Source: Brevundimonas sp. (GTDB lineage: Bacteria; Pseudomonadota; Alphaproteobacteria; Caulobacterales; Caulobacteraceae). From it: a stretch of DNA of 64,000 nt. This document shows positions 1 through 8,044 of this stretch, piece by piece; positions within the stretch are counted from its first letter, which is position 1; every line of letters begins with the position of its first letter. The stretch covers positions 1 to 64,000 of the forward strand of contig NZ_JAUYNX010000011.1 of assembly GCF_030704825.1 (NCBI RefSeq), read 5' to 3'. A model generated the notes under the pieces. The model ran no database searches. It was not told the DNA's origin and was given only the letters and a program-made list of their open reading frames with translations. The translations under genes and the position numbers were made by a program.

Positions 1-1159
1 CGCCGCCGGCGCCGCCCCCGCCCGGCGCATCGGGCCGGTCGAGACTGCGGCCGGTTCCGCCGCCTGCGGCCACGCTGGAGGCTCCGCCGCCGTTGGACGC
101 GGGCATGCCCGCGCCGCCCGACCCCGCCGCGCCGCCTGAAACCCCGTCCAGCCCGCCGCCGCCGCCCGGGGCGGTCACCAGGGGAAGGCCGTCCAGCAGG
201 ACGCGGCTGTCGCCGCCGTCCGCCCCCGGCCCGGCCAGGCCTCCGGCGCCGCCGGGGCCGACCACGACAGTCAGGAAGCCGGGCAGCTCCTCGACCGGCC
301 ATTCGCTCCGGCCGATCCCGCCGGCGCCGCCGCCGCCGCCGAAGCGGTCGCCAGACACGCCGAAGCCGCCCGCGCCGCCCCCGCCTCCTCCGCCGACGGC
401 GATCGCCTCGACCGACCGGGCCCAGGCCGGCGGGGTGTAGACGCCGTCGGCGCCGAACACGGTCACGGACCGGCGACCCGCCCCCAGGGCGAAGGTCGCC
501 CGTCCCGTCGTCCGGTCGACCGAAAAGGCCTCCCGCCAGTCGGAGCCGTCGCCGCTCACCTTCAGCCGCAGGTCGTCATCGCCCACCAGGCCGAGTTCCG
601 CCCTGCCGCCCCAGCCGCTCTGGAACAGCAACGACAGGACATCCCCGGCGGCCTCCTTGTTCAGCGTCAGACGCAGGTCCCCGGTCCCGCCCGAGGCGGC
701 GTCCAGGGCGGTCCACAGCGCGGTGTTCAGGCGGGCCGCGAACGGGCTGGCGGCGTCCGCGGTCGTTCCCAGCCCCAGCCGACCCAGGTTCTGCGCCACG
801 CCCAGCCGCGCTCCCAGCGGCGCCCAGGCGCCCGCGTGCCGCACCACCAGTTCGTCGGCGTCCAGGACAAGGGCGATCAGCCCGTCCGGCGCCGCGATCC
901 CGGTCCAGCCGCCGCCTTCCGCCCGCATCAGCGCCCCGGCGGGCTTGCCGTCCCAGTCAGCGCCCGAGGCGTCCGCCGGCAGGATCCACAGGGCTCCGTC
1001 CGCCGCGGAGGGCGGCTGGGCCGCCGTCGTACGGCTGACCACGGCGGTCTGGACCAGGGCGTCCAGCCGGGTCAGGGCCTCGTTCAGGGTGACATGCTTC
1101 TGCATCTGCCCCGCCGCCAGATAGGGCAGCGTCAGTCGGGCGCTGTGGTCGTCGCTCAT
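1..1159 (-). CDS. DUF2793 phage/GTA-type protein with glycine-rich tail (3' part missing)
   Basis: The frame opens at an ATG at 1159 and runs off the left edge without a stop, giving at least 386 codons. The first ~110 residues match DUF2793 as I know it: LPYLAAGQMQKHVTLNEAL near the start, then a DGALWILP segment and an LDADELVVRHAGAW segment. This family is found in tail or spike proteins of alphaproteobacterial prophages and gene transfer agents. From about residue 250 the protein becomes extremely Gly/Ala/Pro rich (runs of GGGGGGGAGG), a composition seen in phage adhesins and collagen-like fibres. No other phage gene is visible to the right, so the rest of any cluster would lie beyond the window. 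Family call is fairly sure; role as a fibre or adhesin is inference. Confidence 0.8.
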   Translation of the reverse strand, partial: MSDDHSARLTLPYLAAGQMQKHVTLNEALTRLDALVQTAVVSRTTAAQPPSAADGALWILPADASGADWDGKPAGALMRAEGGGWTGIAAPDGLIALVLDADELVVRHAGAWAPLGARLGVAQNLGRLGLGTTADAASPFAARLNTALWTALDAASGGTGDLRLTLNKEAAGDVLSLLFQSGWGGRAELGLVGDDDLRLKVSGDGSDWREAFSVDRTTGRATFALGAGRRSVTVFGADGVYTPPAWARSVEAIAVGGGGGGGAGGFGVSGDRFGGGGGAGGIGRSEWPVEELPGFLTVVVGPGGAGGLAGPGADGGDSRVLLDGLPLVTAPGGGGGLDGVSGGAAGSGGAGMPASNGGGASSVAAGGGTGRSLDRPDAPGGGGAGG

Positions 1160-1241
1160 CGAAAAATCTCCGGACATCGTCGTCGGAGATCAGTGTGGAC
1201 GCCCCTCTTCCTGCGGCGCGCAAATGACGCTGCAGGCGACA

Positions 1242-1300
1242 AATTTCATCGTCTTTTCAACGAAACGGCCCGCAAAATTACTATGTCTGGCGATGAAATT
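1242..1300. promoter_or_regulatory. AT-rich inverted repeat upstream of the DUF2793 gene
   Basis: Two perfect 10-base arms, AATTTCATCG at 1242-1251 and CGATGAAATT at 1291-1300, are separated by 39 bases in the 173-base gap between the DUF2793 gene and the DUF4112 gene. The stretch is clearly more AT-rich than its surroundings, as promoters here tend to be. It could hold the promoter and an operator for the DUF2793 gene or a stem-loop of the DUF4112 transcript. No function can be assigned. Confidence 0.3.
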
Positions 1301-1332
1301 GTAGCAGTCTCCGGCCCGGTTCCGCCGATGTT

Positions 1333-1806
1333 TCAGTCGTGCAGATAGACGATGCGGCGCAGCTTCGGGTTCCGCCGCATGTCGGCGACATGGCTCTCGT
1401 GCGCGCCTGACGCCCGGGCCTCGCGCTCGTTCGCCTCGACCCAGTGGGTGCTCTCGATATCCTTCTGCAGCGCCTTGGCCGCCATCAGGTGGCCGGGGAA
1501 CAGCAGGTCGACGACGTCGGGAGCGAACGGGATCACCTCGCCGACCACCGTCGTGGCGCTGTCCAGACCCAGATAGCTGACCATCCGCATGAGGGTGCCG
1601 GGCGTCGCCTTCGCCTTCATCGCCTGGACCAGCAGCCAGCCCGCCGCGCCGACGCTGTAGACCGTGCCCACCACCGGTATCCAGGTCAGCAGGCCGTCCA
1701 GGCCGATCCCGAACGGACCGACGCCCACGGCCCGGTCGGACAGCTTCTTCACGCCCTCGACATTGGACCAGATTTTCTCGATATCCGCGACGGACCGTCT
1801 GGCCAT
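1333..1806 (-). CDS. DUF4112 domain protein
   Basis: A 157-aa protein starting MARRSVADIEKIW. The start at 1806 is favoured over longer open frame because AGGAGGG sits just upstream at a good distance. The sequence from about residue 10 to 120 fits DUF4112, with the typical DGLLTWIPVVGT segment followed by a hydrophobic stretch and a second glycine/hydrophobic stretch ending in PDVVDLLF. The C-terminal third is charged (REARASGAHESHVADMRR). DUF4112 proteins are small membrane-associated proteins of unknown function. It is divergently arranged with the EEP phosphatase, only 33 bases apart, so the two probably share a promoter region. Confidence 0.8.
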   Translation of the reverse strand: MARRSVADIEKIWSNVEGVKKLSDRAVGVGPFGIGLDGLLTWIPVVGTVYSVGAAGWLLVQAMKAKATPGTLMRMVSYLGLDSATTVVGEVIPFAPDVVDLLFPGHLMAAKALQKDIESTHWVEANEREARASGAHESHVADMRRNPKLRRIVYLHD

Positions 1807-1839
1807 GCCTGCCCTCCTGAAGCGAGACCGTAACGCGCC

Positions 1840-2838
1840 ATGACGAACCCCGTTCACCATGAAAGGCAAGGCCGGCGTTTCCGGCTTCCGGCGTGGACGT
1901 TGAAGCGGGGGCTGGAGGTCCTGTTCCTGCTGGGTCTGGCCCCCGTCGTGGCGCTCACGGGCCTTGTGCTCGCCGGCGTCGACAACCGGGCCGTCGACCT
2001 GCTGGCCCAGTTCGTGGCGCCGGCGCTGTCCGCGACGGTCCTTCTGACCGCCGGCCTTGCGCTGTTGCGGATGAGGGCCGCAGCGGGCCTGGCCGGGTTC
2101 GCCGGTCTCCTGCTGGTCCTGGCCGTCTGGCCCCAGTGGTTCCCCGGCGGGCCCGCGGGCGAGCCGGACGCGCCTGTGGTGCGTCTGTATTCCGCCAACC
2201 TCTTCTATCTGAACAACGACACCGCCCGGATTCGTCAGTCGATCGAGGCCGCCGACGCCGACATCGTCGTCCTGATCGAACTGGCCAGCGATCCGGCGCT
2301 GAAGATCGACGAACTGCTCGCGGGCTATCCGCACCGCGCCGCCTCGATGCGGCTGGACCAGACCCGCGGCCCATCCCGGTCGGTGATCGCCTCGCGCTGG
2401 CCGCTGACCCCGCGGGCCGACCCGCCGGACGGCCTCCATTCAGTCGCGGCGACCGTCCGGACGCCGCTGGGCCCGGTCAATGTCGTCGGCGTCCACCTGA
2501 CCCGACCCTGGCCGTTCCAGCACTCCTGGGGCCAGATCAGCCAGACCATGGCGCTGGATACGGTGATCGAGGGTCTCGACGGCCCGGTCGTGGCGGCGGG
2601 GGACTTCAACAGCGTCTCGAGCGCCCGCATCGGCAAACAGGTCCGGCGGGACCTCGGCCTGCATCCCGCGCCCGGCTTCCCCGGCACCTGGCCGGGCGAC
2701 CTGCCCGCCGTTCTCGGCATCACCATCGACCAGGTCTACGCCTCGCCGGACCTGGCTTTCGTCAGCCGCCGTCTGGGCGGCTCCACGGGCTCGGACCATC
2801 GCCCGGTGGTGACCGGGATCACCCGCGCGGCGCGCTGA
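1840..2838 (+). CDS. Membrane-anchored endonuclease/exonuclease/phosphatase family protein
   Basis: 332 aa. The N-terminal ~110 residues hold three hydrophobic segments (around 25-45, 50-72 and 76-95), so the catalytic domain is probably tethered to the inner membrane and faces the periplasm. The rest is an EEP (DNase I-like) domain: RLYSANLFYLNND opens the fold, IVVLIELA carries the conserved Glu, VVAAGDFNS the catalytic Asp/Asn, and GSDHRPVV the C-terminal Asp-His pair. Family members include phosphodiesterases and phospholipases acting on phosphate esters; substrate is unknown here. The 3' end overlaps the convergent CCA-transferase gene by 20 bases. Confidence 0.88.
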   Translation: MTNPVHHERQGRRFRLPAWTLKRGLEVLFLLGLAPVVALTGLVLAGVDNRAVDLLAQFVAPALSATVLLTAGLALLRMRAAAGLAGFAGLLLVLAVWPQWFPGGPAGEPDAPVVRLYSANLFYLNNDTARIRQSIEAADADIVVLIELASDPALKIDELLAGYPHRAASMRLDQTRGPSRSVIASRWPLTPRADPPDGLHSVAATVRTPLGPVNVVGVHLTRPWPFQHSWGQISQTMALDTVIEGLDGPVVAAGDFNSVSSARIGKQVRRDLGLHPAPGFPGTWPGDLPAVLGITIDQVYASPDLAFVSRRLGGSTGSDHRPVVTGITRAAR

Positions 2839-4039
2839 CCAGGGCGGCCAACCTTTCGGCGTGGCCGTGCGGTGGAAAGTCGTCGGCGATCCAGCTCTCC
2901 TCGAAGGCCTTGAGCAGTCGGCCCGTCTCCGGTCCGGGCTCGACGCCCAGCCGCGCCAGCTCGCGCCCGCCGACGGGCATGGGCGGCCGCTTCCAGTCTT
3001 CGGCGACGGCGAGAAGGCGGCGGGCGGTGACGGCCTCGCCCGGAGCCCCGGCCCAGCGCCGGAACAGGGCGTCGGCGACGGCCCGGCGTCCGTGGCGCCA
3101 GACGGCGGCGCGGACCGCGGCTTCGTTCATCGTCAGGCTGACCATGGGCGCAATCCGTGCGGCGGCGGCCAACCGGTCGCGGATGGAGTTTGACAACCGC
3201 AGGCGGGCCGAAGCGTCTCTCGCCAGCCTCTCGTCCGCCGGAAGAAGCGCCGCCAGCCGCACCACCGGGTCGGAACTCAGCCCGACCACCGCCTCGAACA
3301 GCTGGCTCGACCCGGCCTCCGGCAGGACCTGGGCCAGCACGCCGGTCCCGGTCATCGCCGTCACGGCGGGGCGCGGATCGGGCGCCGCCAGCAGGGTCAT
3401 CAGCTCCTTGGACACCCGCTCGGCGGACAGGCGCGTCATGCCCGACACGAGCGCCCGGCAGGCTTCCAGCGCCGCCGCGTCGGGGTCGCCCCGACCATAC
3501 CACGCATGGAAGCGGAAGAAGCGCAGTATGCGCAGATAGTCCTCGCTGATGCGGGTTCGCGGATCGCCGACGAAGACGATCCGCCCGGCCTCGGCGTCCG
3601 CCAGCCCCTCCCCCGTCGGATCGAACACCCGACCCTCGGCGTCGGCGTAGAGGGCGTTGAGGCGGAAATCCCGGCGCGCGGCGTCCTCGGCCCAGTCGTC
3701 CGTGAAGGCGACGGTGGCGTTGCGGCCGTCGGTGGAAACGTCGCGGCGCAGGGTGGTGATCTCGAACGGCTGGCGCTCCGACACCGCGGTCACCGTGCCG
3801 TGGGTCATGCCGGTGGGCACGGATTTCAACCCGGCCGCGCGGATGGCGCGGTCGGTCTCCTCCGGCTTCAGCGTGGTGGCGATATCGATGTCGGCCACCG
3901 GCGCGCCGATCAGGGCGTTGCGCACGCAGCCGCCGACGAAGCGGGCGCAGCCGGGGCCGCCCGCCGCCTCCAGCGCCGCCATCACAGCCCGCGTGGACGA
4001 GGCCGTCAGCCAGGGCTGGTCCGTCAGCCGAACGCTCAT
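2819..4039 (-). CDS. cca: CCA tRNA nucleotidyltransferase / poly(A) polymerase family
   Basis: 406 aa, class II nucleotidyltransferase. It shows the P-loop-like FVGGCVRNAL, the metal-binding VADIDIATT, then AARRDFRLNALY and a helical C-terminal half starting at ISEDYLRILRFFRFHAWYG. These enzymes add or repair the 3' CCA end of tRNA; in alphaproteobacteria this form is the usual CCA-adding enzyme, although poly(A) polymerase activity cannot be excluded from sequence alone. The ATG at 4039 overlaps the Nudix stop codon as ATGA, so the gene is the last of the DUF1285-Nudix-cca operon. Longer in-frame starts upstream lie inside the Nudix gene and are rejected. Confidence 0.93.
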   Translation of the reverse strand: MSVRLTDQPWLTASSTRAVMAALEAAGGPGCARFVGGCVRNALIGAPVADIDIATTLKPEETDRAIRAAGLKSVPTGMTHGTVTAVSERQPFEITTLRRDVSTDGRNATVAFTDDWAEDAARRDFRLNALYADAEGRVFDPTGEGLADAEAGRIVFVGDPRTRISEDYLRILRFFRFHAWYGRGDPDAAALEACRALVSGMTRLSAERVSKELMTLLAAPDPRPAVTAMTGTGVLAQVLPEAGSSQLFEAVVGLSSDPVVRLAALLPADERLARDASARLRLSNSIRDRLAAAARIAPMVSLTMNEAAVRAAVWRHGRRAVADALFRRWAGAPGEAVTARRLLAVAEDWKRPPMPVGGRELARLGVEPGPETGRLLKAFEESWIADDFPPHGHAERLAALVSAPRG

Positions 4040-4698
4040 GCCGCATCCTCCGCCGCCGCCGCGTCGGGCGCGGCCTCGAGACCGTACAGCCGCGTATGCA
4101 GGGCCCGGATGATCCCCGCTGTCACCCCCCAGATGTAGCGCTCGCCCCAGGGCATGGCCCAGAACCAGCGCGGCGGCTGGCCGTCCCGCTCGTACGAGTC
4201 CTGGCGGTGGTTGGCGACGTCCATCAGGAAGTCCCACGGGACCTCGAACACCTCCGCCACCTCGTCCAGGGCGGGCGTGGTCGCGGGCCGTTCCGTCAAC
4301 CAGCCGACCACCGGCGTCACCAGAAAGCCCGTGCCGGTCTCATAGGCGTCGCCCAGCCCCAGCACCTCCACCAGGGCAGGATCCAGCGCCACCTCCTCGA
4401 AGGCTTCGCGCAGGGCGGCGTCGACGGCGGTCTCGCCGGGGTCGAGCCGGCCGCCGGGGAAGGCGATCTGCCCCGTATGGCTGGCCAGACTGTCCGATCG
4501 CCGGGTCATCAGCACCTTGGCCCCCTCCGGCTCGGCGATCACCGGAATCAGCACCGCCGCGGGCCGCAACGTGCGATCCGGACGCGCCGCGCCCGGATTG
4601 AGGTCGAAGTCCGACCGCGCCGGGACCCTGTCCGGGCTCCAGCCGGCAGCGGGCTCCAGCCGCTCGATCAGGCGTGCACGCAGGGTGGACAGGCTCAT
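4036..4698 (-). CDS. Nudix hydrolase, CoA pyrophosphatase type
   Basis: 220 aa. The Nudix box is complete: G(x5)E(x7)REAFEE is seen as GRLDPGE ... REAFEEVAL around residues 80-103, preceded by the AFPGG stretch typical of the CoA/NADH pyrophosphatase branch (YeaB/NudL-like). It would hydrolyse CoA or a related nucleotide diphosphate. It overlaps DUF1285 upstream and cca downstream by four bases each (ATGA), showing tight translational coupling in a three-gene operon. Substrate is by family resemblance only. Confidence 0.88.
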   Translation of the reverse strand: MSLSTLRARLIERLEPAAGWSPDRVPARSDFDLNPGAARPDRTLRPAAVLIPVIAEPEGAKVLMTRRSDSLASHTGQIAFPGGRLDPGETAVDAALREAFEEVALDPALVEVLGLGDAYETGTGFLVTPVVGWLTERPATTPALDEVAEVFEVPWDFLMDVANHRQDSYERDGQPPRWFWAMPWGERYIWGVTAGIIRALHTRLYGLEAAPDAAAAEDAA

Positions 4699-5261
4699 TC
4701 CACGCCCGCTCCGACCGGGCCGAGCGCGAAGGCCGCGCCATTCGAGCGCACCGTCAACCGCCCGTCCGCGACGTCCGCCATCTCGACCAGTTCATAGAAG
4801 ACCGGCCGGGCGATCCGCGCCCATAGATCGGCCCGGACGCGCACCGATGGGGAGGGCTCGCCCGTCTCCGGATCCGTCTCGACCACGATGGGGTGTTCAG
4901 GCCCCGCCCCGGCCTCGTCGCCGACATCGGTGGTGAAGACCAGCGCCTCCCCGCGCCGCTCCACGGTCACCGCCCGGAACGGCAGGTCCTCGACCGTGAT
5001 CGACAGCTTCTCGCCCGGCGTGACCAGCACATAGCCGTCGTCGTCCTTGCGCAGCACCGTCGAGAACAGCCGCACCAGCTCGGCCCGGCCGATCGGCGAG
5101 CCTTCGTGCATCCAGACGCCGTCGCGGCGGATGACGATGTCGATCTCGCCGCAGTGCGCCGGATGCCACAGATGCACGGGCGGCAGGCCCCGGCCCGGCG
5201 CCTGTTTCGCCGCCTCGGCGATGGCGGCCAGTCCTGTCTTGCTGTCGGCGGTGGATGCCAT
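4695..5261 (-). CDS. DUF1285 domain protein
   Basis: 188 aa, soluble, no signal peptide or membrane segment. It matches DUF1285 by overall layout: PPVHLWHPAHCGEIDIVI RRDG near residue 28, IGRAELVRLFSTVLRKDD, LVTPGEKLSI and a conserved central VEDLPFRAV. This family is a two-domain beta-rich fold of unknown function, widespread in alpha- and gammaproteobacteria. In alphaproteobacteria it commonly precedes a Nudix and a CCA-transferase gene, as here. It is the first gene of that operon; the promoter must lie in 5262-5522. Confidence 0.85.
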   Translation of the reverse strand: MASTADSKTGLAAIAEAAKQAPGRGLPPVHLWHPAHCGEIDIVIRRDGVWMHEGSPIGRAELVRLFSTVLRKDDDGYVLVTPGEKLSITVEDLPFRAVTVERRGEALVFTTDVGDEAGAGPEHPIVVETDPETGEPSPSVRVRADLWARIARPVFYELVEMADVADGRLTVRSNGAAFALGPVGAGVE

Positions 5262-5522
5262 GGTCCAGACTTAGGCGTCGTGACGGCGGCGGCAAACCCC
5301 TGTCGGCTCTATCTCCCCCCTACGTCCATATCCGACGCAGGCGCACGGCATCATGACCGCCGTCCAGTCCGGACGGGTCTTTTGACAATCGAATACCGCG
5401 CGCGCCCGCCGTCGACGCCGTGCGGACGGAGTGGACGCTTCGCACGCTTCGGACGCTGTTTTCGCACGCGTACGGAGCGCACGCAGCGGACGCTTCGCAC
5501 ACTTCGCACTGTGTTTTTTCCG
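5262..5522. repeat. Intergenic region with short direct repeats
   Basis: This 261-base gap carries GGACGCTTCGCAC twice (5433-5445 and 5488-5500) and several partial copies of CTTCGCAC/CTTCGGAC between them, so 5425-5515 reads as degenerate tandem ~9-15-base units. It also contains a TTGACA-like hexamer at about 5381. A hairpin CCGTCAG/CTGACGG at 5520-5539 overlaps the GNAT stop but has its T-run on the wrong side for a terminator of either neighbour. No coding sequence is convincing. Confidence 0.5.
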
Positions 5523-6014
5523 TCAGCCCTGACTGACGGCGCGCGCCAGACCGGCGGGCTCTCCCTCGCCTCGCCACAGCAGGCGGGCGCGATCGACCGG
5601 GCCGGACAGTCGCACGTCGGGCGCGACGGCGAAGCCGAAACGCTCGAAATAGCCCACGTCTCCGACCAGCAGGATGCCGACGCCGAGGCTGGCGGCGTGG
5701 TCCACGCAAGCCTGGACCAGATCGGCGCCCAGCCCGGCCTTGCGGCTGTCCGGGGCCACCGCGATGGGCCCCAGGAACAGGGCCGGGGTCTCGCCGATCG
5801 TGATCCGCCACAGGCGCACCGATCCGATCGGCCGTCCCTCGTCGCGCGCCACGAAGGCCGCCGCCACGCTCGAGCGCTCGCGCAGCCGCTCCGCCGTCTT
5901 GGCGAACCGGCCCGGGCCGAAGGCGGCCAGGACCAGCGCCTCGACCGCGGCGGCGTCGGCGGGCGTCTCGGCTTCGATGCGCACAGGCGCGGGCTTGGGC
6001 ACGACGTCGAACAT
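5523..6014 (-). CDS. GNAT family N-acetyltransferase (YhbS-like)
   Basis: 163 aa from the ATG at 6014 (a TTG four codons upstream is possible). The acetyl-CoA binding signature is visible as FLGPIAVAPDSRKAGLGADL around residues 80-100, with the Q/R-x-x-G-x-G/A loop as RKAGLG. The C-terminal YFERFGFA motif is typical of COG3153 (predicted N-acetyltransferase YhbS). Target amine unknown. It stands alone between the repeat region and the enoyl-CoA hydratase, 34 bases downstream of no obvious operon partner. Confidence 0.85.
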   Translation of the reverse strand: MFDVVPKPAPVRIEAETPADAAAVEALVLAAFGPGRFAKTAERLRERSSVAAAFVARDEGRPIGSVRLWRITIGETPALFLGPIAVAPDSRKAGLGADLVQACVDHAASLGVGILLVGDVGYFERFGFAVAPDVRLSGPVDRARLLWRGEGEPAGLARAVSQG

Positions 6015-6048
6015 CAGGCGGCGCAACTAGGACCGTCGCCCAGCCGAA

Positions 6049-6822
6049 TCAACCGGCTTTCGAGAAATCGGGCGCGCGCTTCTGGCTGAAGGCCATGAAG
6101 GCCTCCATCGCCTCGGGACTCTTCATCTGGCTGCCGAAGACCTCGCCTTCGCGCTGCATCAGCGCCCAGAGGCGTTCGGAATCCCGCATCAGCGCCTTGG
6201 TCCGGCGGATCGAGTTCGGCGCGCGGGACGCCAGCTTGCCGGCCAGCTCCAGCGCCGTCGCCTCGACCTGGTCGGCCGGAACCGCCCGGTTGGCCAGGCC
6301 CCAGGCCAGCGCGGTCCGCCCGTCGATCGGTTCGCCGAGGGCGAAGATCTCGAACGCCCGCTGATGCCCCAGCACCGCCGGCAGAAGCAGCGACGAGGCC
6401 GCTTCCGGCGCCAGCGCCAGGTTGATGAAGGGCGCCGACAGCAGCGCATCCTCCGCCACCACCACCATGTCGCAATGGAGCAGCAGGGTCAGGCCGATGC
6501 CGACCGCCCGGCCCCGCACGGCGGCGACCGCCGGCTTGTCCAGCTCGGCCAGGGCCTTCAGGAAGCGGAAAACCGACATGTCCAGCGGCTCGCCGGTCTG
6601 CGATCCGATGGCGATGAAGTCGGCGATGTCGTTGCCGGCCGAGAAGCTGTCGCCCTCGCTCCGGAACAACAGCACCCGGACCGCCTCGTCCGTGCGCGCC
6701 CGTTCCGTCGCGTCCGAGAGGGCCGCGTACATGGCCTGGGTGATGGCGTTCTTCTTCTCCGGCCGCGCCAGGGTGACGGTCAGGACGCCGCCCTCAAGCC
6801 CGGTGCGAATATGGTCGGTCAC
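6049..6822 (-). CDS. Enoyl-CoA hydratase/isomerase family protein
   Basis: 257 aa, crotonase fold. RSEGDSFSAGNDIADF forms the first part of the oxyanion hole and VRGRAVGIGLTLLLHCD the second; ALAPEAASSLLLP carries the usual catalytic-region acidic residue. It would hydrate or isomerise an enoyl-CoA. The start is a GTG at 6822, whose GTGA overlaps the stop of the upstream MBL hydrolase by four bases; a longer open frame on this strand belongs to the shadow of that gene. Note the second hole segment has VRGRAVGIG rather than the common NG-A-GGG, as in several paaG-type proteins. Confidence 0.9.
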   Translation of the reverse strand: MTDHIRTGLEGGVLTVTLARPEKKNAITQAMYAALSDATERARTDEAVRVLLFRSEGDSFSAGNDIADFIAIGSQTGEPLDMSVFRFLKALAELDKPAVAAVRGRAVGIGLTLLLHCDMVVVAEDALLSAPFINLALAPEAASSLLLPAVLGHQRAFEIFALGEPIDGRTALAWGLANRAVPADQVEATALELAGKLASRAPNSIRRTKALMRDSERLWALMQREGEVFGSQMKSPEAMEAFMAFSQKRAPDFSKAG

Positions 6823-7922
6823 GCCGCCTCTCCCTGTTCGATGATGGTCCACCAGTCGACGCCCCCGGCGTCCCGGGTCCGGCTGACCCGGCCCCGTTGC
6901 AGCAGATAGTTCAGATGCGCGATCGCCTCGCCCGTCGCCATGCCGCGGACGCCGTCGCCGACGGGCCGCGCGAACAGGGCGGAAAAGACGTCCACCGCCC
7001 GCCGGGGCTCCCGCAGCGTCCGCTCCAGCCGCCTGAGGGCGGTCAGATGTCCCCGGATCAGGGCGTCCAGCCGGTTCTGCACGCCCTGGAACGGCTCGCC
7101 ATGCGAGGGCAGCACCAGCACGTCGTCGGGGAACACCGTCTTCATCCGCTCCAGCGAGGCCAGCCAGTCGCCCAACGGATCGGCGTCCGGCTCGGTCGGC
7201 CAGACCGAGACATTGGACGAAATCCTCGGCAGGATCTGATCGCCGCCCAGCACCACGCCATCGTCCTCGCGCCACAGGCAGGCGTGTTCGGGACTGTGCC
7301 CCTCCCCGACCACCACCCGCCAGTCGCGGCCGCCGATGCCGAGGCGGTCGCCCTCGCGCATCCGGACATAGCCGGAGGGCATGGCTGAAACGGCGCGGCC
7401 GAACTGGCCGTACTCCCGGCGATACGTCTCGACCTGCGCCTCGTCCCAGCCGGCCGCGCGATAGTGGACGGCGCCCGCTTCCGGCGCCGGCTGGCCGGTG
7501 TCGGCCAGCAGCATCCGCGCCGTGACGTATTCCAGCCGGGTCATCACCAGCGGCGCCTCGAGCCGTTCGCACAGCCAGCCGGCCAGGCCGATGTGGTCGG
7601 GATGCATGTGGGTGCAGATCACCCGCGTCACCGGCTTTCCGCCCAGCGGGCCGGCCAGCAGGGCTTCCCAGCGGTCCCGCGAATCGGGAATGTTCAGGCC
7701 GGTGTCGACCAGGGCCCAGCCGTCGCCGTCCTCGACCGCATAGACGTTGATGTGGTTCAGCGCGATCGGCATCGACAGCCGCATCCACAACACGCCGGGC
7801 GCGACCTCGACCGCCTCGCCGGACGCCGGCGGGGCCGGATACGGATAGGTCAGGCCGCGCGCGTCGCGCGAAGCCGGGTCAGTCTCCGCCGGGGCGACGC
7901 CGTCCGCCAAGTCCGTCTCCAA
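6819..7922 (-). CDS. MBL-fold metallo-hydrolase
   Basis: 367 aa. The metallo-beta-lactamase metal motif HMHPDHIGLAG is present near residue 107, with further ligands at GHSPEHACLW and SHGEPF. A C-terminal winged-helix-like extension (ALRRLERTLREPRRAV ... GEAIAHLNYLLQRG) makes it resemble the LACTB2/glyoxalase-II-like group whose extension binds nucleic acid or controls access. Substrate unknown, possibly an acyl thioester or lactone since it is translationally coupled to an enoyl-CoA hydratase. Coupling (GTGA overlap) suggests both act in one pathway, which is inference. Confidence 0.88.
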   Translation of the reverse strand: METDLADGVAPAETDPASRDARGLTYPYPAPPASGEAVEVAPGVLWMRLSMPIALNHINVYAVEDGDGWALVDTGLNIPDSRDRWEALLAGPLGGKPVTRVICTHMHPDHIGLAGWLCERLEAPLVMTRLEYVTARMLLADTGQPAPEAGAVHYRAAGWDEAQVETYRREYGQFGRAVSAMPSGYVRMREGDRLGIGGRDWRVVVGEGHSPEHACLWREDDGVVLGGDQILPRISSNVSVWPTEPDADPLGDWLASLERMKTVFPDDVLVLPSHGEPFQGVQNRLDALIRGHLTALRRLERTLREPRRAVDVFSALFARPVGDGVRGMATGEAIAHLNYLLQRGRVSRTRDAGGVDWWTIIEQGEAA

Positions 7923-8044
7923 TCGAAACTCAGCCTAGATAAGCCGAACGGACCGTTCCCGTCCAGACGCGGACACCGGTTGGCCTTGACCGCGCCATGG
8001 AGGGCCTTCAAACGCTTTGGAAGTTCACCAGCAGGAGTTCCCCC

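Noticed and set aside
93..440. Pro-rich 115-codon plus-strand frame at the left end
   Set aside because: It is the complement of the glycine-rich tail of the DUF2793 gene (GGC read as GCC/CCG), not an independent protein.
5520..5539. Hairpin CCGTCAG/CTGACGG as terminator of the GNAT gene
   Set aside because: The T-run precedes the stem on the plus strand and becomes an A-run after it on the minus strand, so it does not fit a terminator for either direction.
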